Assembly: GCF_004794105.1 (NCBI RefSeq)
Contig: NZ_SRYR01000004.1
Span: 124,001 to 188,000, forward strand
From: Clostridium sartagoforme
Lineage (GTDB): Bacteria; Bacillota; Clostridia; Clostridiales; Clostridiaceae
Direction of reading: 5' to 3'
DNA: 64,000 nucleotides
In this document: positions 17,392-25,367 of the stretch, one piece after another
How positions within the stretch are numbered: the stretch's first letter is position 1
Layout of the letters: each line of letters opens with the position of its first letter
The notes under the pieces: model-generated
Databases searched by the model: none
Told to the model about the DNA's origin: nothing
What the model saw: only the letters and a program-made list of their open reading frames with translations
Made by a program: the position numbers and the translations under genes

Positions 17392-18345
17392 GTGAAAAGA
17401 TTAAAGAAAATTAGTATAGTTGGAATACTTTTTTTAGCGATAGTATCAATTATGTGGGCAAGTAAGCCAAGGCCTATTTCTAAAAATACTAAAACAGTAA
17501 CAGCTGAGTCAAAATCAGACCTTTCCTTTGCAGTCCTTGGAGATGTTCATGAAAATATTGAACACTTTCAAGAATCTATTAATGATTTGTATACAATAAA
17601 TCCCAATATGGATGCTTTAATATTAAATGGTGATGTTGTAGATCAAGGATTAGATGAACAATATAAGTCTGTAGAGAAAGCTTTAGAGAAAAATAAAGAT
17701 TTATTACCTAAAACAATTATTAAGAATATTGGAAACCATGAGTTTTTTGATTATAAGATAGAAACTAACTCTAAGGAGCAAGTTCAAGGGTTTATAAATA
17801 AGTATTTAGATTTCGCTGGAGAGGATAAGGTTTATCATGATAAGTGGATCAATAATTATCATTTTATATCCTTAGGATCTGAAGATGGAAATTCTGAAAC
17901 TATGAACTCAGTAACAGCCTTTATAACTAATGAGCAAATAGAATGGTTTAAAGAGAAGTTATCAGAAAAATACGAGAAGGGTAAGCCTATATTTGTATTT
18001 TTACATCAACATTTAGATTTTGGAGATAGTTCATGGACTGGGGTACAGCAAAGTGAAGAAATAAAAGAAATATTATCAAATTATCCAGAAGTAGTTCTAT
18101 TTTCATCTCATACTCATAGGGATTTAACTAAAGATAGCGTTATTTTAAATAAGCCATTTACTGTAGTTCATACAGGAGCAGTTCATTATACTATTCTTCC
18201 TGAATCAGGTACTGAGAATGGATTTATAAGAAATAGAAATTACATTAAAGGTGTCTATATTGAGGTTAATGGGAATAATGTTACCATTAAGGGAAGAGAT
18301 ATAAAAGAAAAGCAATGGATATTTAGTACTGAAGTTACAAAGTAA
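17392..18345 (+). CDS. Membrane-anchored or secreted calcineurin-like metallophosphoesterase
   Basis: 317 residues beginning at GTG with GGAGG 7 bases before. An N-terminal hydrophobic segment (about 8-23) followed by ASKPRP suggests export or anchoring. The metallophosphoesterase metal motifs appear in order: VLGDVHEN, LNGDVVDQG, NIGNHE, FLHQHLDFG and SSHTHRD. The domain hydrolyses phosphomono- or diesters using two metals. The substrate could be a nucleotide or a wall polymer; nothing nearby decides this. Monocistronic. Confidence 0.85.
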   Translation: MKRLKKISIVGILFLAIVSIMWASKPRPISKNTKTVTAESKSDLSFAVLGDVHENIEHFQESINDLYTINPNMDALILNGDVVDQGLDEQYKSVEKALEKNKDLLPKTIIKNIGNHEFFDYKIETNSKEQVQGFINKYLDFAGEDKVYHDKWINNYHFISLGSEDGNSETMNSVTAFITNEQIEWFKEKLSEKYEKGKPIFVFLHQHLDFGDSSWTGVQQSEEIKEILSNYPEVVLFSSHTHRDLTKDSVILNKPFTVVHTGAVHYTILPESGTENGFIRNRNYIKGVYIEVNGNNVTIKGRDIKEKQWIFSTEVTK

Positions 18346-18378
18346 AATATATAGCTTTTTATAAATGTAAAACTTTCA

Positions 18379-18460
18379 AATAAAGCTTTCAAATAATATT
18401 GCTTAATTTAAAACAAAGTAAGTTTTAATTAAGATATATTAGTTTGGAAGCTTTATTTTA
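18379..18460. terminator. Large bidirectional terminator hairpin
   Basis: Arms AATAAAGCTTTC and GGAAGCTTTATT (one mismatch area) enclose a nested hairpin GCTTAATTTAAAAC/GTTTTAATTAAG. It lies between the convergent phosphoesterase and merR genes. Confidence 0.7.
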
Positions 18461-18513
18461 ATATATACAATTTAATTATTAGTTAAATTATTTTCTGCTT
18501 TTAATAGTGTTTC

Positions 18514-18852
18514 CTAATATCGTTCTATTTTTGAGTTTAAGCGTTCTAAAGTTTTTTGCATTTCTAAAGTTTTTTCAAGTAGGATATCCCTTTGGTCAAT
18601 TAGAATTTGTTTTCTAGCAGCAGTAGTAGAATCACCCTTTTGGAATAACTCAACATATTCTATTAATGCTTCAACTTGAACTCCAGAATTACGCATACAT
18701 TTAGCATATTCAACCCATTTACAATCTTCCTCTGTAAAATCTCTAATTCCACCAGGAGTACGATTAACAGCTGGAATTAATCCTATTCTCTCATAATATC
18801 TTAAGGTATCAGCTGAAATATTATACATTTTACTTACTTCTGTTATAGTCAT
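18514..18852 (-). CDS. MerR family transcriptional regulator (AdhR-like)
   Basis: 112 residues. N-terminal winged helix-turn-helix MTITEVSKMYNISADTLRYYERIGLIP, conserved GGIRDFTEEDCKWVEYAKCMRNSGV, and a C-terminal coiled coil (about 80-112). Regulators of this branch sense electrophiles or aldehydes and control alcohol dehydrogenase and cupin genes, matching its two upstream neighbours. One conserved Cys near residue 52 could be the sensor (inference). A likely own promoter lies in the 87-bp gap upstream (TTGTAT, 16 bp, TATAAT on the minus strand). AGGGGGTG precedes ATG. Confidence 0.88.
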   Translation of the reverse strand: MTITEVSKMYNISADTLRYYERIGLIPAVNRTPGGIRDFTEEDCKWVEYAKCMRNSGVQVEALIEYVELFQKGDSTTAARKQILIDQRDILLEKTLEMQKTLERLNSKIERY

Positions 18853-18939
18853 AAATTACACCCCCTATTTACACTTTAATTATAACAAATAGCATCTATA
18901 ATACAAAATTATGATAGTAATTAAACAAAAGTAGTATTT

Positions 18940-19350
18940 TTATATTAATTTGTTATATTCCTCATCAAGTACGGGCTCTAACCATTCAGCAGCACCTTTA
19001 GAAGAATCTACTTCAATAGAAATATGAGAAAACCAACTGTTTTTAGATGCACCATGCCAATGCTTAACATAAGGAGGTATTTCTATAACATCACCAGCCT
19101 TTAACTCGTAAGCTTCTTTACCTTCTTCTTGGTACCAACCTCTACCTCCAGTTACTAATAAAACTTGTCCACCAGGATGCTTATGCCAATTATTTCTACA
19201 ACCTGGTTCAAAAGTTACATTAGCAATAGGACATTTTGTATCAGATGAAGTAAGCATATTAAGCCGTACAGTTCCGATAAAATTAGTACTATCAAATTTT
19301 TCTCCAATAGGGAAGATTACACTTTTATCTAGTCTAGTTTCTATATTCAT
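18940..19350 (-). CDS. Cupin domain protein
   Basis: 136 residues with one double-stranded beta-helix. The metal-binding cupin motif 1 is visible as GCRNNWHKHPGGQVLLVTGG and motif 2 as GDVIEIPPYVKHWHGAS, giving the His/Glu ligand set. Such proteins often accompany alcohol/aldehyde metabolism genes under a MerR regulator. It follows the dehydrogenase gene by 20 bases with its own AAAGG site, so it belongs to the same transcript. Enzymatic activity unknown. Confidence 0.85.
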   Translation of the reverse strand: MNIETRLDKSVIFPIGEKFDSTNFIGTVRLNMLTSSDTKCPIANVTFEPGCRNNWHKHPGGQVLLVTGGRGWYQEEGKEAYELKAGDVIEIPPYVKHWHGASKNSWFSHISIEVDSSKGAAEWLEPVLDEEYNKLI

Positions 19351-19370
19351 AAAATCACGCCTTTCAAATA

Positions 19371-20540
19371 TTATTTATATGATTTTTCATAAATGGAAAT
19401 ACAATCTTCAATAGTTAAAGAAATTCTATCACAGGTAAATAAGAATCCCATTGTAGACATGGCATTTTCAGCCATCATCTTAAATTCTTCAGGCTTAATT
19501 CCGTAGTCAGACATTTTCAAGTCAGAAACTCCACATGCTTCTTGTAATTTTGTAAGAGCGTTAATAAAATCCATAGGTTCCTTTGCATCTTCCATACCCA
19601 TAGCTTTTGCCATCTTAATAAATTTTTCATGACAAACATTTCTTTCTATAAAGAAAGTGAAATAAGCTTTGCTTAGAATTATAAGGCCTGCTCCATGAGG
19701 TAAATCTTGATGATAAGCACTCATTGCATGTTCTAATGAATGCTGGCTTGAAGTAGATCCTACACACATTTCAATTCCTGATAAATAATTTCCAAAGGCT
19801 ATTTTTTCTCTTGCCTCTAAATCATTACCATCTTTCACGGCTCTTTCAAGATTCCTACTTACATTTTCAATTGCAGTAATTCCAACCATATCACTCATAA
19901 CATTTGCTTTATTTGATATATATCCTTCAACGCTATGGAAAAGTGCATCAAATCCTTGATATGCAGTAAATTTAGGAGGAACTGTAGTCATAAGTTCTGG
20001 ATCAACAATTGCAAGGTATGGGAATAGTGATTCATGTACTATTCCTGTTTTTTCCTTAGTTTCAGCATTAGTTATTACAGCACCATAATCAGTTTCTGAA
20101 CCTGTTCCAGCTGTAGTAGTAATTGCTACTATAGGAAGAGGAGTATTAGCAATAGCTTTTCCTTTACCTGTTCCTGATGATACGTAATCCCAAAGGTCAC
20201 CATCATTAGTTGACATAATAGCCATAGCTTTAGAAGCATCCATTACACTTCCTCCACCTAAGGCCACTATAAAGTCACAATTATTTTCACGGGCAAATAA
20301 ACTACCATCCATAACTGTAGATTTAAGAGGATTAGCTTCAACCTTATCAAATAAAACAGTTTCAACACCTGCCATATTTAGTTGTTCTTCAGTTCTATCT
20401 AAATAATAGTTTGACCTAGTAGATTTACCATTAGAAATAACAATCATAGCTTTTTTACCAGGCATTTTTTGACTATGTAAATTATTTAATTCACCTACAC
20501 CAAATAGAGTTCTTGTAGGTACATACATTTGAAAACTCAT
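19371..20540 (-). CDS. Iron-containing alcohol dehydrogenase
   Basis: 389 residues of the Fe-ADH family. GGGSVMDASKAMAIM is the NAD(P)-binding glycine motif; the metal ligands are expected in the helix region GFDALFHSVEGYISN and in HSLEHAMSAYHQDLPHGAGL. It reduces aldehydes or ketones to alcohols in the cytoplasm. It heads the operon adh-cupin and is controlled by the 19-bp-spacer promoter at 20589-20619. Whether the physiological substrate is butyraldehyde or a toxic aldehyde cannot be read. Confidence 0.9.
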   Translation of the reverse strand: MSFQMYVPTRTLFGVGELNNLHSQKMPGKKAMIVISNGKSTRSNYYLDRTEEQLNMAGVETVLFDKVEANPLKSTVMDGSLFARENNCDFIVALGGGSVMDASKAMAIMSTNDGDLWDYVSSGTGKGKAIANTPLPIVAITTTAGTGSETDYGAVITNAETKEKTGIVHESLFPYLAIVDPELMTTVPPKFTAYQGFDALFHSVEGYISNKANVMSDMVGITAIENVSRNLERAVKDGNDLEAREKIAFGNYLSGIEMCVGSTSSQHSLEHAMSAYHQDLPHGAGLIILSKAYFTFFIERNVCHEKFIKMAKAMGMEDAKEPMDFINALTKLQEACGVSDLKMSDYGIKPEEFKMMAENAMSTMGFLFTCDRISLTIEDCISIYEKSYK

Positions 20541-20588
20541 AAAATCACTCCCTATATAATTTGATAATTGGTTCTTTCTTACAAATAA

Positions 20589-20619
20589 AGAATACTCCTT
20601 GGAGTTAACTCTAAGTCAA
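20589..20619 (-). promoter_or_regulatory. MerR-type promoter and operator of the adh-cupin operon
   Basis: On the minus strand TTGACT, a 19-bp spacer, then TATTCT. The spacer contains the dyad CTTAGAGTTAACTCCAAG (20615-20598), centred between -35 and -10 exactly as MerR family activators require. The remaining DNA up to hom (20620-20863) shows no further feature except a normal AAGGGGG ribosome site. Confidence 0.85.
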
Positions 20620-20863
20620 TAGATGTTTTGAAATTAATTTTTAGAGCAATTATACTAAGCTGAATAATTGCAAAGAGAAGAAATCTTATATAATTAACTT
20701 ATTCAGGAGGTGTATAGTAATCTATATCTTTGTGTGAACAATGTAAACTCTGATATAATTAAGTTACTTAAAAGGTGTTTTAGTTTATTAAAGCTAGTAA
20801 AAAAGAAAATCATATTGAGTTTGATTTAGAAGTATAATTTTAGGGGATTAAGGGGGCAAAACT

Positions 20864-21874
20864 ATGGATATAGGGATAATTGGCTTTGGAGGAGTAAGTA
20901 AGGCTTTTATAAAGCTTTTATTAGATAAGGAAGATAGCTTAAATAAAAAAGGTTTAGATATACGTGTAAAATATATAATTAAAAGTAATGGTGGAATTTA
21001 TAATAAAGATGGAATAAATATTAAGGAAATAGTTGATAGAGATTATAGTTTAGTAGACTCCGACTTTAAAGAAGATATTAATATACATAATATAGTAGAT
21101 AATAGCGATATAGATATTTTAGTTGAGCTTACCAATACTAATATAGAAACTGGAGAGCCTGGGTTAACTCATATTAGACTAGCCTTAGAAAATAATATAA
21201 ATGTAGTTACAGGAAATAAGGGACCTATATTATTAGAGTATAAGAAATTAAAATCTATAGCAGATAATAATGGATTAGCACTTGGAATTGGATGTACTAC
21301 AGGAGGGGCCTTACCTTCAATAAATGTTGGTAATTATGACATAGCTGGATCTGAAATACTTTCAATAGAGGGCATATTAAATGGGACTAGTAACTATATA
21401 TTATCAGAGATGTATGAAAGTGAAGTTGAATATAAAGATGCATTAAACAAGGCAATTTCTCTAGGCATTGCAGAAGCTAATTATAAGTTAGATGTAGAGG
21501 GGTATGATACAGCTTCTAAAATATTAATATTAGCTAATGTATTAATGGATGCTAATTTATCTCTTAAAGATATAAGTATTGAAGGGATAGATAAAGTAAA
21601 GAAAGAAGAGATTCTAGAAGAAAAAGCTAGAGGTAATAAAATTAAATTAATTGGAAAAGTATATAATAGAAATAATAAAGTTTCTGCATATGTAAGACCA
21701 GAAGTAATAACTAAGGAACATCCACTGTATTTTGTGGATAATAAAAATAAAGGTGTGAGTTATTCAACAGATACTTTAGGTGATATTAGCATAATTGGAG
21801 GAGCTTCTGGAACTGTAAATGCAGCAGCTTCAATCTTAAGAGATATAGTAAATATAAATAGAGGTATAAAATAA
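20864..21874 (+). CDS. Homoserine dehydrogenase, short form without ACT domain
   Basis: 336 residues. N-terminal Rossmann fold IGIIGFGGVSKAFIKLL; VVTGNKGP and ALGIGCTTGGALPSINVG border the active site; EGILNGTSNYILSEM is the family signature; EGYDTASKILILANVL carries the conserved acid and lysine. It reduces aspartate semialdehyde to homoserine for threonine and methionine. The usual C-terminal ACT regulatory domain is missing, so threonine feedback by that domain is not expected. Alone on its transcript; metY lies two genes downstream. Confidence 0.9.
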   Translation: MDIGIIGFGGVSKAFIKLLLDKEDSLNKKGLDIRVKYIIKSNGGIYNKDGINIKEIVDRDYSLVDSDFKEDINIHNIVDNSDIDILVELTNTNIETGEPGLTHIRLALENNINVVTGNKGPILLEYKKLKSIADNNGLALGIGCTTGGALPSINVGNYDIAGSEILSIEGILNGTSNYILSEMYESEVEYKDALNKAISLGIAEANYKLDVEGYDTASKILILANVLMDANLSLKDISIEGIDKVKKEEILEEKARGNKIKLIGKVYNRNNKVSAYVRPEVITKEHPLYFVDNKNKGVSYSTDTLGDISIIGGASGTVNAAASILRDIVNINRGIK

Positions 21875-21916
21875 TAATTTAATAAAAATGCTAAAAATAG
21901 TATTACTATCAGTACC

Positions 21917-22078
21917 ATATCCAATACCACCCCCTTAAGCTATTATGGAAATCATAAATAGCCCAAGGTGGTATATTAGGAAATTTAGGTTCTTTGAACC
22001 TTTAGTTGAGTTTTGCAGAGCAACGTACAACCACCGTAGCCATCCCCTACGGAATCTTTATTTTTTTAACTTGGATAT
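21917..22078. other. Compact element with terminal inverted repeats and internal hairpins
   Basis: Ends ATATCCAA and TTGGATAT are perfect inverted repeats about 160 bp apart. Inside are an ATACCACC/GGTGGTAT hairpin carrying nested GCTATTATG/CATAAATAGC, a small AGGTTC/GAACCT hairpin and CCGTAGCCATCCCCTACGG followed by a T-rich run. It could be a structured RNA or a miniature relic of an IS200/IS605-like element; I cannot decide which. Much richer in G and C than its surroundings. Confidence 0.5.
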
Positions 22079-22159
22079 TATAGCATAATTAGGTATTATC
22101 TAAATAGAAGGATTCATTGGGAATGTATGAGTTGCTAATGATATAAAGGGGCGAGAATT

Positions 22160-22735
22160 ATGAATAAAGAAGAAAAGAAAGATTTAAGAAAAATTATTTT
22201 AAACAAGAGAAATTCTATAGATAATAGTACAAAAGAAGAGATGGATAGAGAGCTATTTAATAAGCTAATTAATTTAGACTTATATAAGGAAGCTAAAAAT
22301 ATTTTTATATATTTAAGCTTTGGAAGTGAGATTGATACTAAACCTATAATTGATAGAGCTTTAGAAGAGGGAAAAGAAGTTTACATACCCAAGGTTTATA
22401 AAATTAATAAGGAAATGAGGGCTATAAGATTAAATACTTTTGAGGATTTAGAAAAAAACTCTATGGGGATATTAGAGCCTAAAGATGATTTTAATTTTAT
22501 TGCTAAGGAAAAGATAGATTTAATTATAGTTCCAGGGGCTGTTTTTGATTTTAAAGGTAATAGAATAGGATATGGTGGGGGATATTATGATAGGTTTTTA
22601 TCTGATATTGAGGAGAAAAGAAATAAGATTGTCCTGGCTTATGAGTTACAAATTGTAGATAATATAGAAGCTGAAGAACACGATATTAAAGTGGATTATA
22701 TTATAACAAATTCCAGAATTAATAAAATTTATTAA
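22160..22735 (+). CDS. 5-formyltetrahydrofolate cyclo-ligase
   Basis: 191 residues, ATP-dependent conversion of 5-formyl-THF to methenyl-THF (one-carbon metabolism). The family motif lies at VPGAVFDFKGNRIGYGGGYYDRFL (about 128-150) including the ATP-binding GYGGGYYDR; the N-terminus KKDLRKIILNKRNSI is also typical. AAAGGGGCGAG precedes ATG. Also called YgfA/FthC/MTHFS. Confidence 0.92.
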   Translation: MNKEEKKDLRKIILNKRNSIDNSTKEEMDRELFNKLINLDLYKEAKNIFIYLSFGSEIDTKPIIDRALEEGKEVYIPKVYKINKEMRAIRLNTFEDLEKNSMGILEPKDDFNFIAKEKIDLIIVPGAVFDFKGNRIGYGGGYYDRFLSDIEEKRNKIVLAYELQIVDNIEAEEHDIKVDYIITNSRINKIY

Positions 22736-22741
22736 AAATAG

Positions 22742-22769
22742 TTGTAATTGAAAAAAACTAGTGTATAAT
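22742..22769 (+). promoter_or_regulatory. Promoter of the SAM-riboswitch/metY transcript
   Basis: TTGTAA (22742-22747), 16-bp spacer, TATAAT (22764-22769); start expected near 22776, about 20 bases before the aptamer. Confidence 0.65.
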
Positions 22770-22794
22770 ATGATTATAAATAAATAGAAAAAGA

Positions 22795-23088
22795 CTTTAT
22801 TAAGAATGGTGGAGGGACTGGCCCTGTGAAACCTAGCAACCTACTAAATATAATTTAGGTGTATAAGTTGTAAAAAAGATTATACATTGTATTAATGTAT
22901 ATTTCATATTAAAAATATTTAAAATATGAAGTTATCTTAAAAGCTTATATAAAAATAAACTATATTAGTGTGGTGCTAAATCCTGCAAGCTTATTTAAAT
23001 AGCTTGGTAAATGAGGTTTTCATTATATTAATGTATAGTGAATAGTTAGTATTCAAGGTTGCTTCTTATATTGAAGTAACTTTTTTTA
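22795..23088 (+). promoter_or_regulatory. SAM-I (S-box) riboswitch with terminator
   Basis: Conserved S-box core: P1 5' arm CTTTAT, GGTGGAGGGACTGGCCCTGT, GAAACCTAGCAACC, then GTGTGGTGCTAAATCCTGC and the P1 3' arm ATGAGG near 23016. A 100-base AT-rich insertion with its own hairpins (about 22860-22960) separates the two halves, larger than usual for the P3/P4 region. The terminator is GTTGCTTC/GAAGTAAC plus T7 (23058-23088). High SAM should switch off metY. Confidence 0.92.
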
Positions 23089-23212
23089 TTTTATTTAGTA
23101 AATAAGTAGATATATAAGTTTATGATAATTTTAAAGTTACTGATGTATAGGCATATTCATGTATATCAACAATTTTAAATATTTTAATACAAAATTAAAA
23201 GGGGGCTTTATT

Positions 23213-24490
23213 ATGTCAAACAATTGGGAAAAGGGAACGATTTGTATTCAAGGAGGTTATTCACCAAAGGCTGGGGAACCTAGAGTATTACCAATATTTC
23301 AAACAGCAACTTATAAATATGATGATCCAGATCATCTAGCAAGTTTATTTAATTTAGAAGCAGCGGGGCATTTATATAGTAGAATTTCTAATCCTACTGT
23401 AGCTGCTTTAGAAGAAAAGTTTGCTAAATTACAAGGTGGAGTTGGGGCTTTAGCTACAGCATCAGGACAAGCAGCTGTACTATATGCAATTTTAAATATC
23501 TGTAAAGTTGGGGATCATATTATAACAGCATCTACTTTATATGGTGGAACAGTTAACTTATTCACAGTTAATTTAAAGAAAATGGGGATAGAAGTAAGCT
23601 TTGTAGATCCTGAAGCAAGTAAGGAAGAAATTCTAGCTCTTGCTAAGGAAAATACTAAGGCAGTTTATGGAGAAACTATAGGAAATCCTGGACTAAATAT
23701 ATTAGATTTTGATAAGTTTGCAGAAGTTGCAAAGGAATTAAAGGTACCATTTTTAGTTGATAATACAGTAGGAACTCCTTACCTTTGCAATCCATTTGAA
23801 CATGGAGTTAATGTTGTAATTCATTCAACTACAAAGTATGCTGATGGACACGCTCAAAGTGTAGGAGGAATAGTAGTAGACGGAGGAAACTTCGATTGGG
23901 CTAATGGAAACTTTAGTGAATTTACGGAACCAGATCCAAGTTACCATGGAATAAAGTATGTTGAGACTTTTGGAAATGCAGCATATATAACTAAATTAAG
24001 AGTTACATTAGGTAGAGATTTAGGAGCATGCCAAAGTCCATTTAATGCTTACTTAACTAACTTAGGACTTGAAACTTTACATTTAAGAATGGAGAGACAT
24101 TCTCAAAATGCTTTAGAACTTGCAAAGTGGCTAGAAAAGCATCCTAAAATTAAATGGGTCAACTATCCTTATTTAGAAACTAGCCCAGAATATGATAGAG
24201 CTAAGAAGTATCTAAAAGGTGGAGCAAGTGGATTATTAACCTTTGGAATAGATGGAGATATAGAAGCTGCTAAGAAGTTCACTAAAGCTTTAAGCCTAGT
24301 TGCTTTAGTAGTAACTTTAGGAGATGTAAGAAGCTGTCTTCTACATCCAGCAACAACTACTCATAGCCAATTATCTGAAGAAGAACAAATTGCAAGTGGA
24401 GTAACTCCAGACCTAATGAGAGTATCTATTGGAATAGAAGATATTAACGATATAATTGCAGATTTTGAACAAGCGCTAAGTGTAATCTAA
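23213..24490 (+). CDS. metY: O-acetylhomoserine sulfhydrylase / aminocarboxypropyltransferase
   Basis: 425 residues, PLP enzyme of the Cys/Met metabolism class. It makes homocysteine from O-acetylhomoserine and sulfide. Motifs: YSRISNPTVAALEEK near the N-terminus, ATASGQAAVLYAI, and VIHSTTKYADGHAQSVGG with the PLP lysine in STTKY. DPSYHGIKY and HPATTTHSQL are typical of MetY rather than MetB. The ATG at 23213 has AAAGGGGG; 18 upstream codons lack a site. The SAM riboswitch supports a methionine role. Repeat family C begins at its stop codon. Confidence 0.93.
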   Translation: MSNNWEKGTICIQGGYSPKAGEPRVLPIFQTATYKYDDPDHLASLFNLEAAGHLYSRISNPTVAALEEKFAKLQGGVGALATASGQAAVLYAILNICKVGDHIITASTLYGGTVNLFTVNLKKMGIEVSFVDPEASKEEILALAKENTKAVYGETIGNPGLNILDFDKFAEVAKELKVPFLVDNTVGTPYLCNPFEHGVNVVIHSTTKYADGHAQSVGGIVVDGGNFDWANGNFSEFTEPDPSYHGIKYVETFGNAAYITKLRVTLGRDLGACQSPFNAYLTNLGLETLHLRMERHSQNALELAKWLEKHPKIKWVNYPYLETSPEYDRAKKYLKGGASGLLTFGIDGDIEAAKKFTKALSLVALVVTLGDVRSCLLHPATTTHSQLSEEEQIASGVTPDLMRVSIGIEDINDIIADFEQALSVI

Positions 24491-24672
24491 TAAAATGCTA
24501 AGCATTTTATTAATGAAAGAATGAAAAAACGATTATATAAAAATATTTACAGATTTTTTATAAGAGTATCTTTAGAACAAAGGATGTTTTGCATAGCAAA
24601 ACTCCTTTATTTTTCATTTTTTCATTGTGTGATAGCACTTTCATTTTTTCATTATTTTGCTTTGCATTTTAA
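24487..24672 (+). repeat. Post-stop repeat family C, copy 1
   Basis: Begins in the metY stop region with TAATAAAATGC, then the palindrome partner GCATTTTATT, AATGAAAGAATGAAAAAA, an AT-rich middle with TTTACAGAT and TTATAAGA, a hairpin GTTTTGCATAGCAAAAC, and A/T-rich ATGAAAAA-like tracts on the complementary strand to about 24672. The same order is found in 37474-37656 on the opposite strand, there starting directly after the stop of the P-type ATPase gene. No coding potential. Confidence 0.75.
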
Positions 24673-24788
24673 TTTGAAAAGTCAACTTTGATACACTATA
24701 ATAATAAAGAATAAATTTAAATATTATAAATAAGAATTAGTTATTTTATAATATGAAAAAACTTTATCTTTAGATAAGAGGTGTATTT

Positions 24789-24968
24789 ATGTTTAATAAA
24801 GAAGAACTTCAAATATTAAATGAAGCTTTAAAGATGTATGAAGAAAAGACTACAAAGTTATTAGAATCTAGTACAAATAATAAAGAGAAAATGGTAGCTT
24901 ATAATAGAAAGCAAAAGAAGGTTTGGTTACTTCAAAATAAGCTGAAGAAAATAATAGAAGAAGCTTAG
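24789..24968 (+). CDS. Small helical protein, unknown
   Basis: 59 residues after AGAGGTG. Entirely helical-looking and charged (FNKEELQILNEALKMYEEKT, KQKKVWLLQNKLKKIIEEA), probably a coiled-coil or helical hairpin. No membrane segment, no recognised family. The good ribosome site and codon pattern support it being real. Confidence 0.6.
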   Translation: MFNKEELQILNEALKMYEEKTTKLLESSTNNKEKMVAYNRKQKKVWLLQNKLKKIIEEA

Positions 24969-24969
24969 A

Positions 24970-25036
24970 AAATGAATAATGAATAATTTATAATGTAAGT
25001 TGAAACTCGCTTTAGGGCGAGTTTCTTTAATTTTAT
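24970..25036 (+). repeat. Post-stop terminator-like repeat family D, copy 1
   Basis: A purine-rich lead (AATGAATAATGAATAATT) then the hairpin GAAACTCGC-TTTAGG-GCGAGTTTC and TTTAATTTTATT. Copy at 26506-26578 has the same layout, and related hairpins lie at 57040-57085 and 57150-57188. Probably acts as a terminator. Confidence 0.7.
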
Positions 25037-25173
25037 TATTAAAATTATTTTGAAAGTTATTTTAAATATTTTATAGTTAAGAAAGTTATTAATATAGCTT
25101 TCTTTTTTTATTTCACATTGGTAAAATTAGTATAATAAGGTTGAAATTTACCTTGGTATATAGGAGTGATAAG

Positions 25174-25344
25174 ATGAAAAAATTATTAGCAGTTTTAACT
25201 ATAGTTTTTGCTCTTTTATCGATAGTGGGTGCATCTTATATTATTTTATCAAAAAGACAAATTGGACCTGGGTTAGCAGTTATACCAATGCTAATTTCAT
25301 TAATATTATGCAGTTTTTACATAACTATTACTAGAAAAAGATAA
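25174..25344 (+). CDS. Small two-span membrane protein
   Basis: 56 residues with TAGGAGTG before the ATG. Two hydrophobic helices (about 3-24 and 32-50) joined by SKRQIGPG, ending TRKR. Unknown function. A longer frame from 25141 lacks a ribosome site. It precedes the acetyltransferase gene by 23 bases and may be cotranscribed with it. Confidence 0.6.
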   Translation: MKKLLAVLTIVFALLSIVGASYIILSKRQIGPGLAVIPMLISLILCSFYITITRKR

Positions 25345-25367
25345 TTAAATTAAGAGGAGATTATATA

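Noticed and set aside
20620..20863. T-box or riboswitch before hom
   Set aside because: No T-box core GGTGGAACC or other conserved aptamer found.
21917..22078. 6S RNA next to the formyl-THF ligase gene
   Set aside because: The single long duplex with central bubble of 6S RNA is not present; hairpins are separate.
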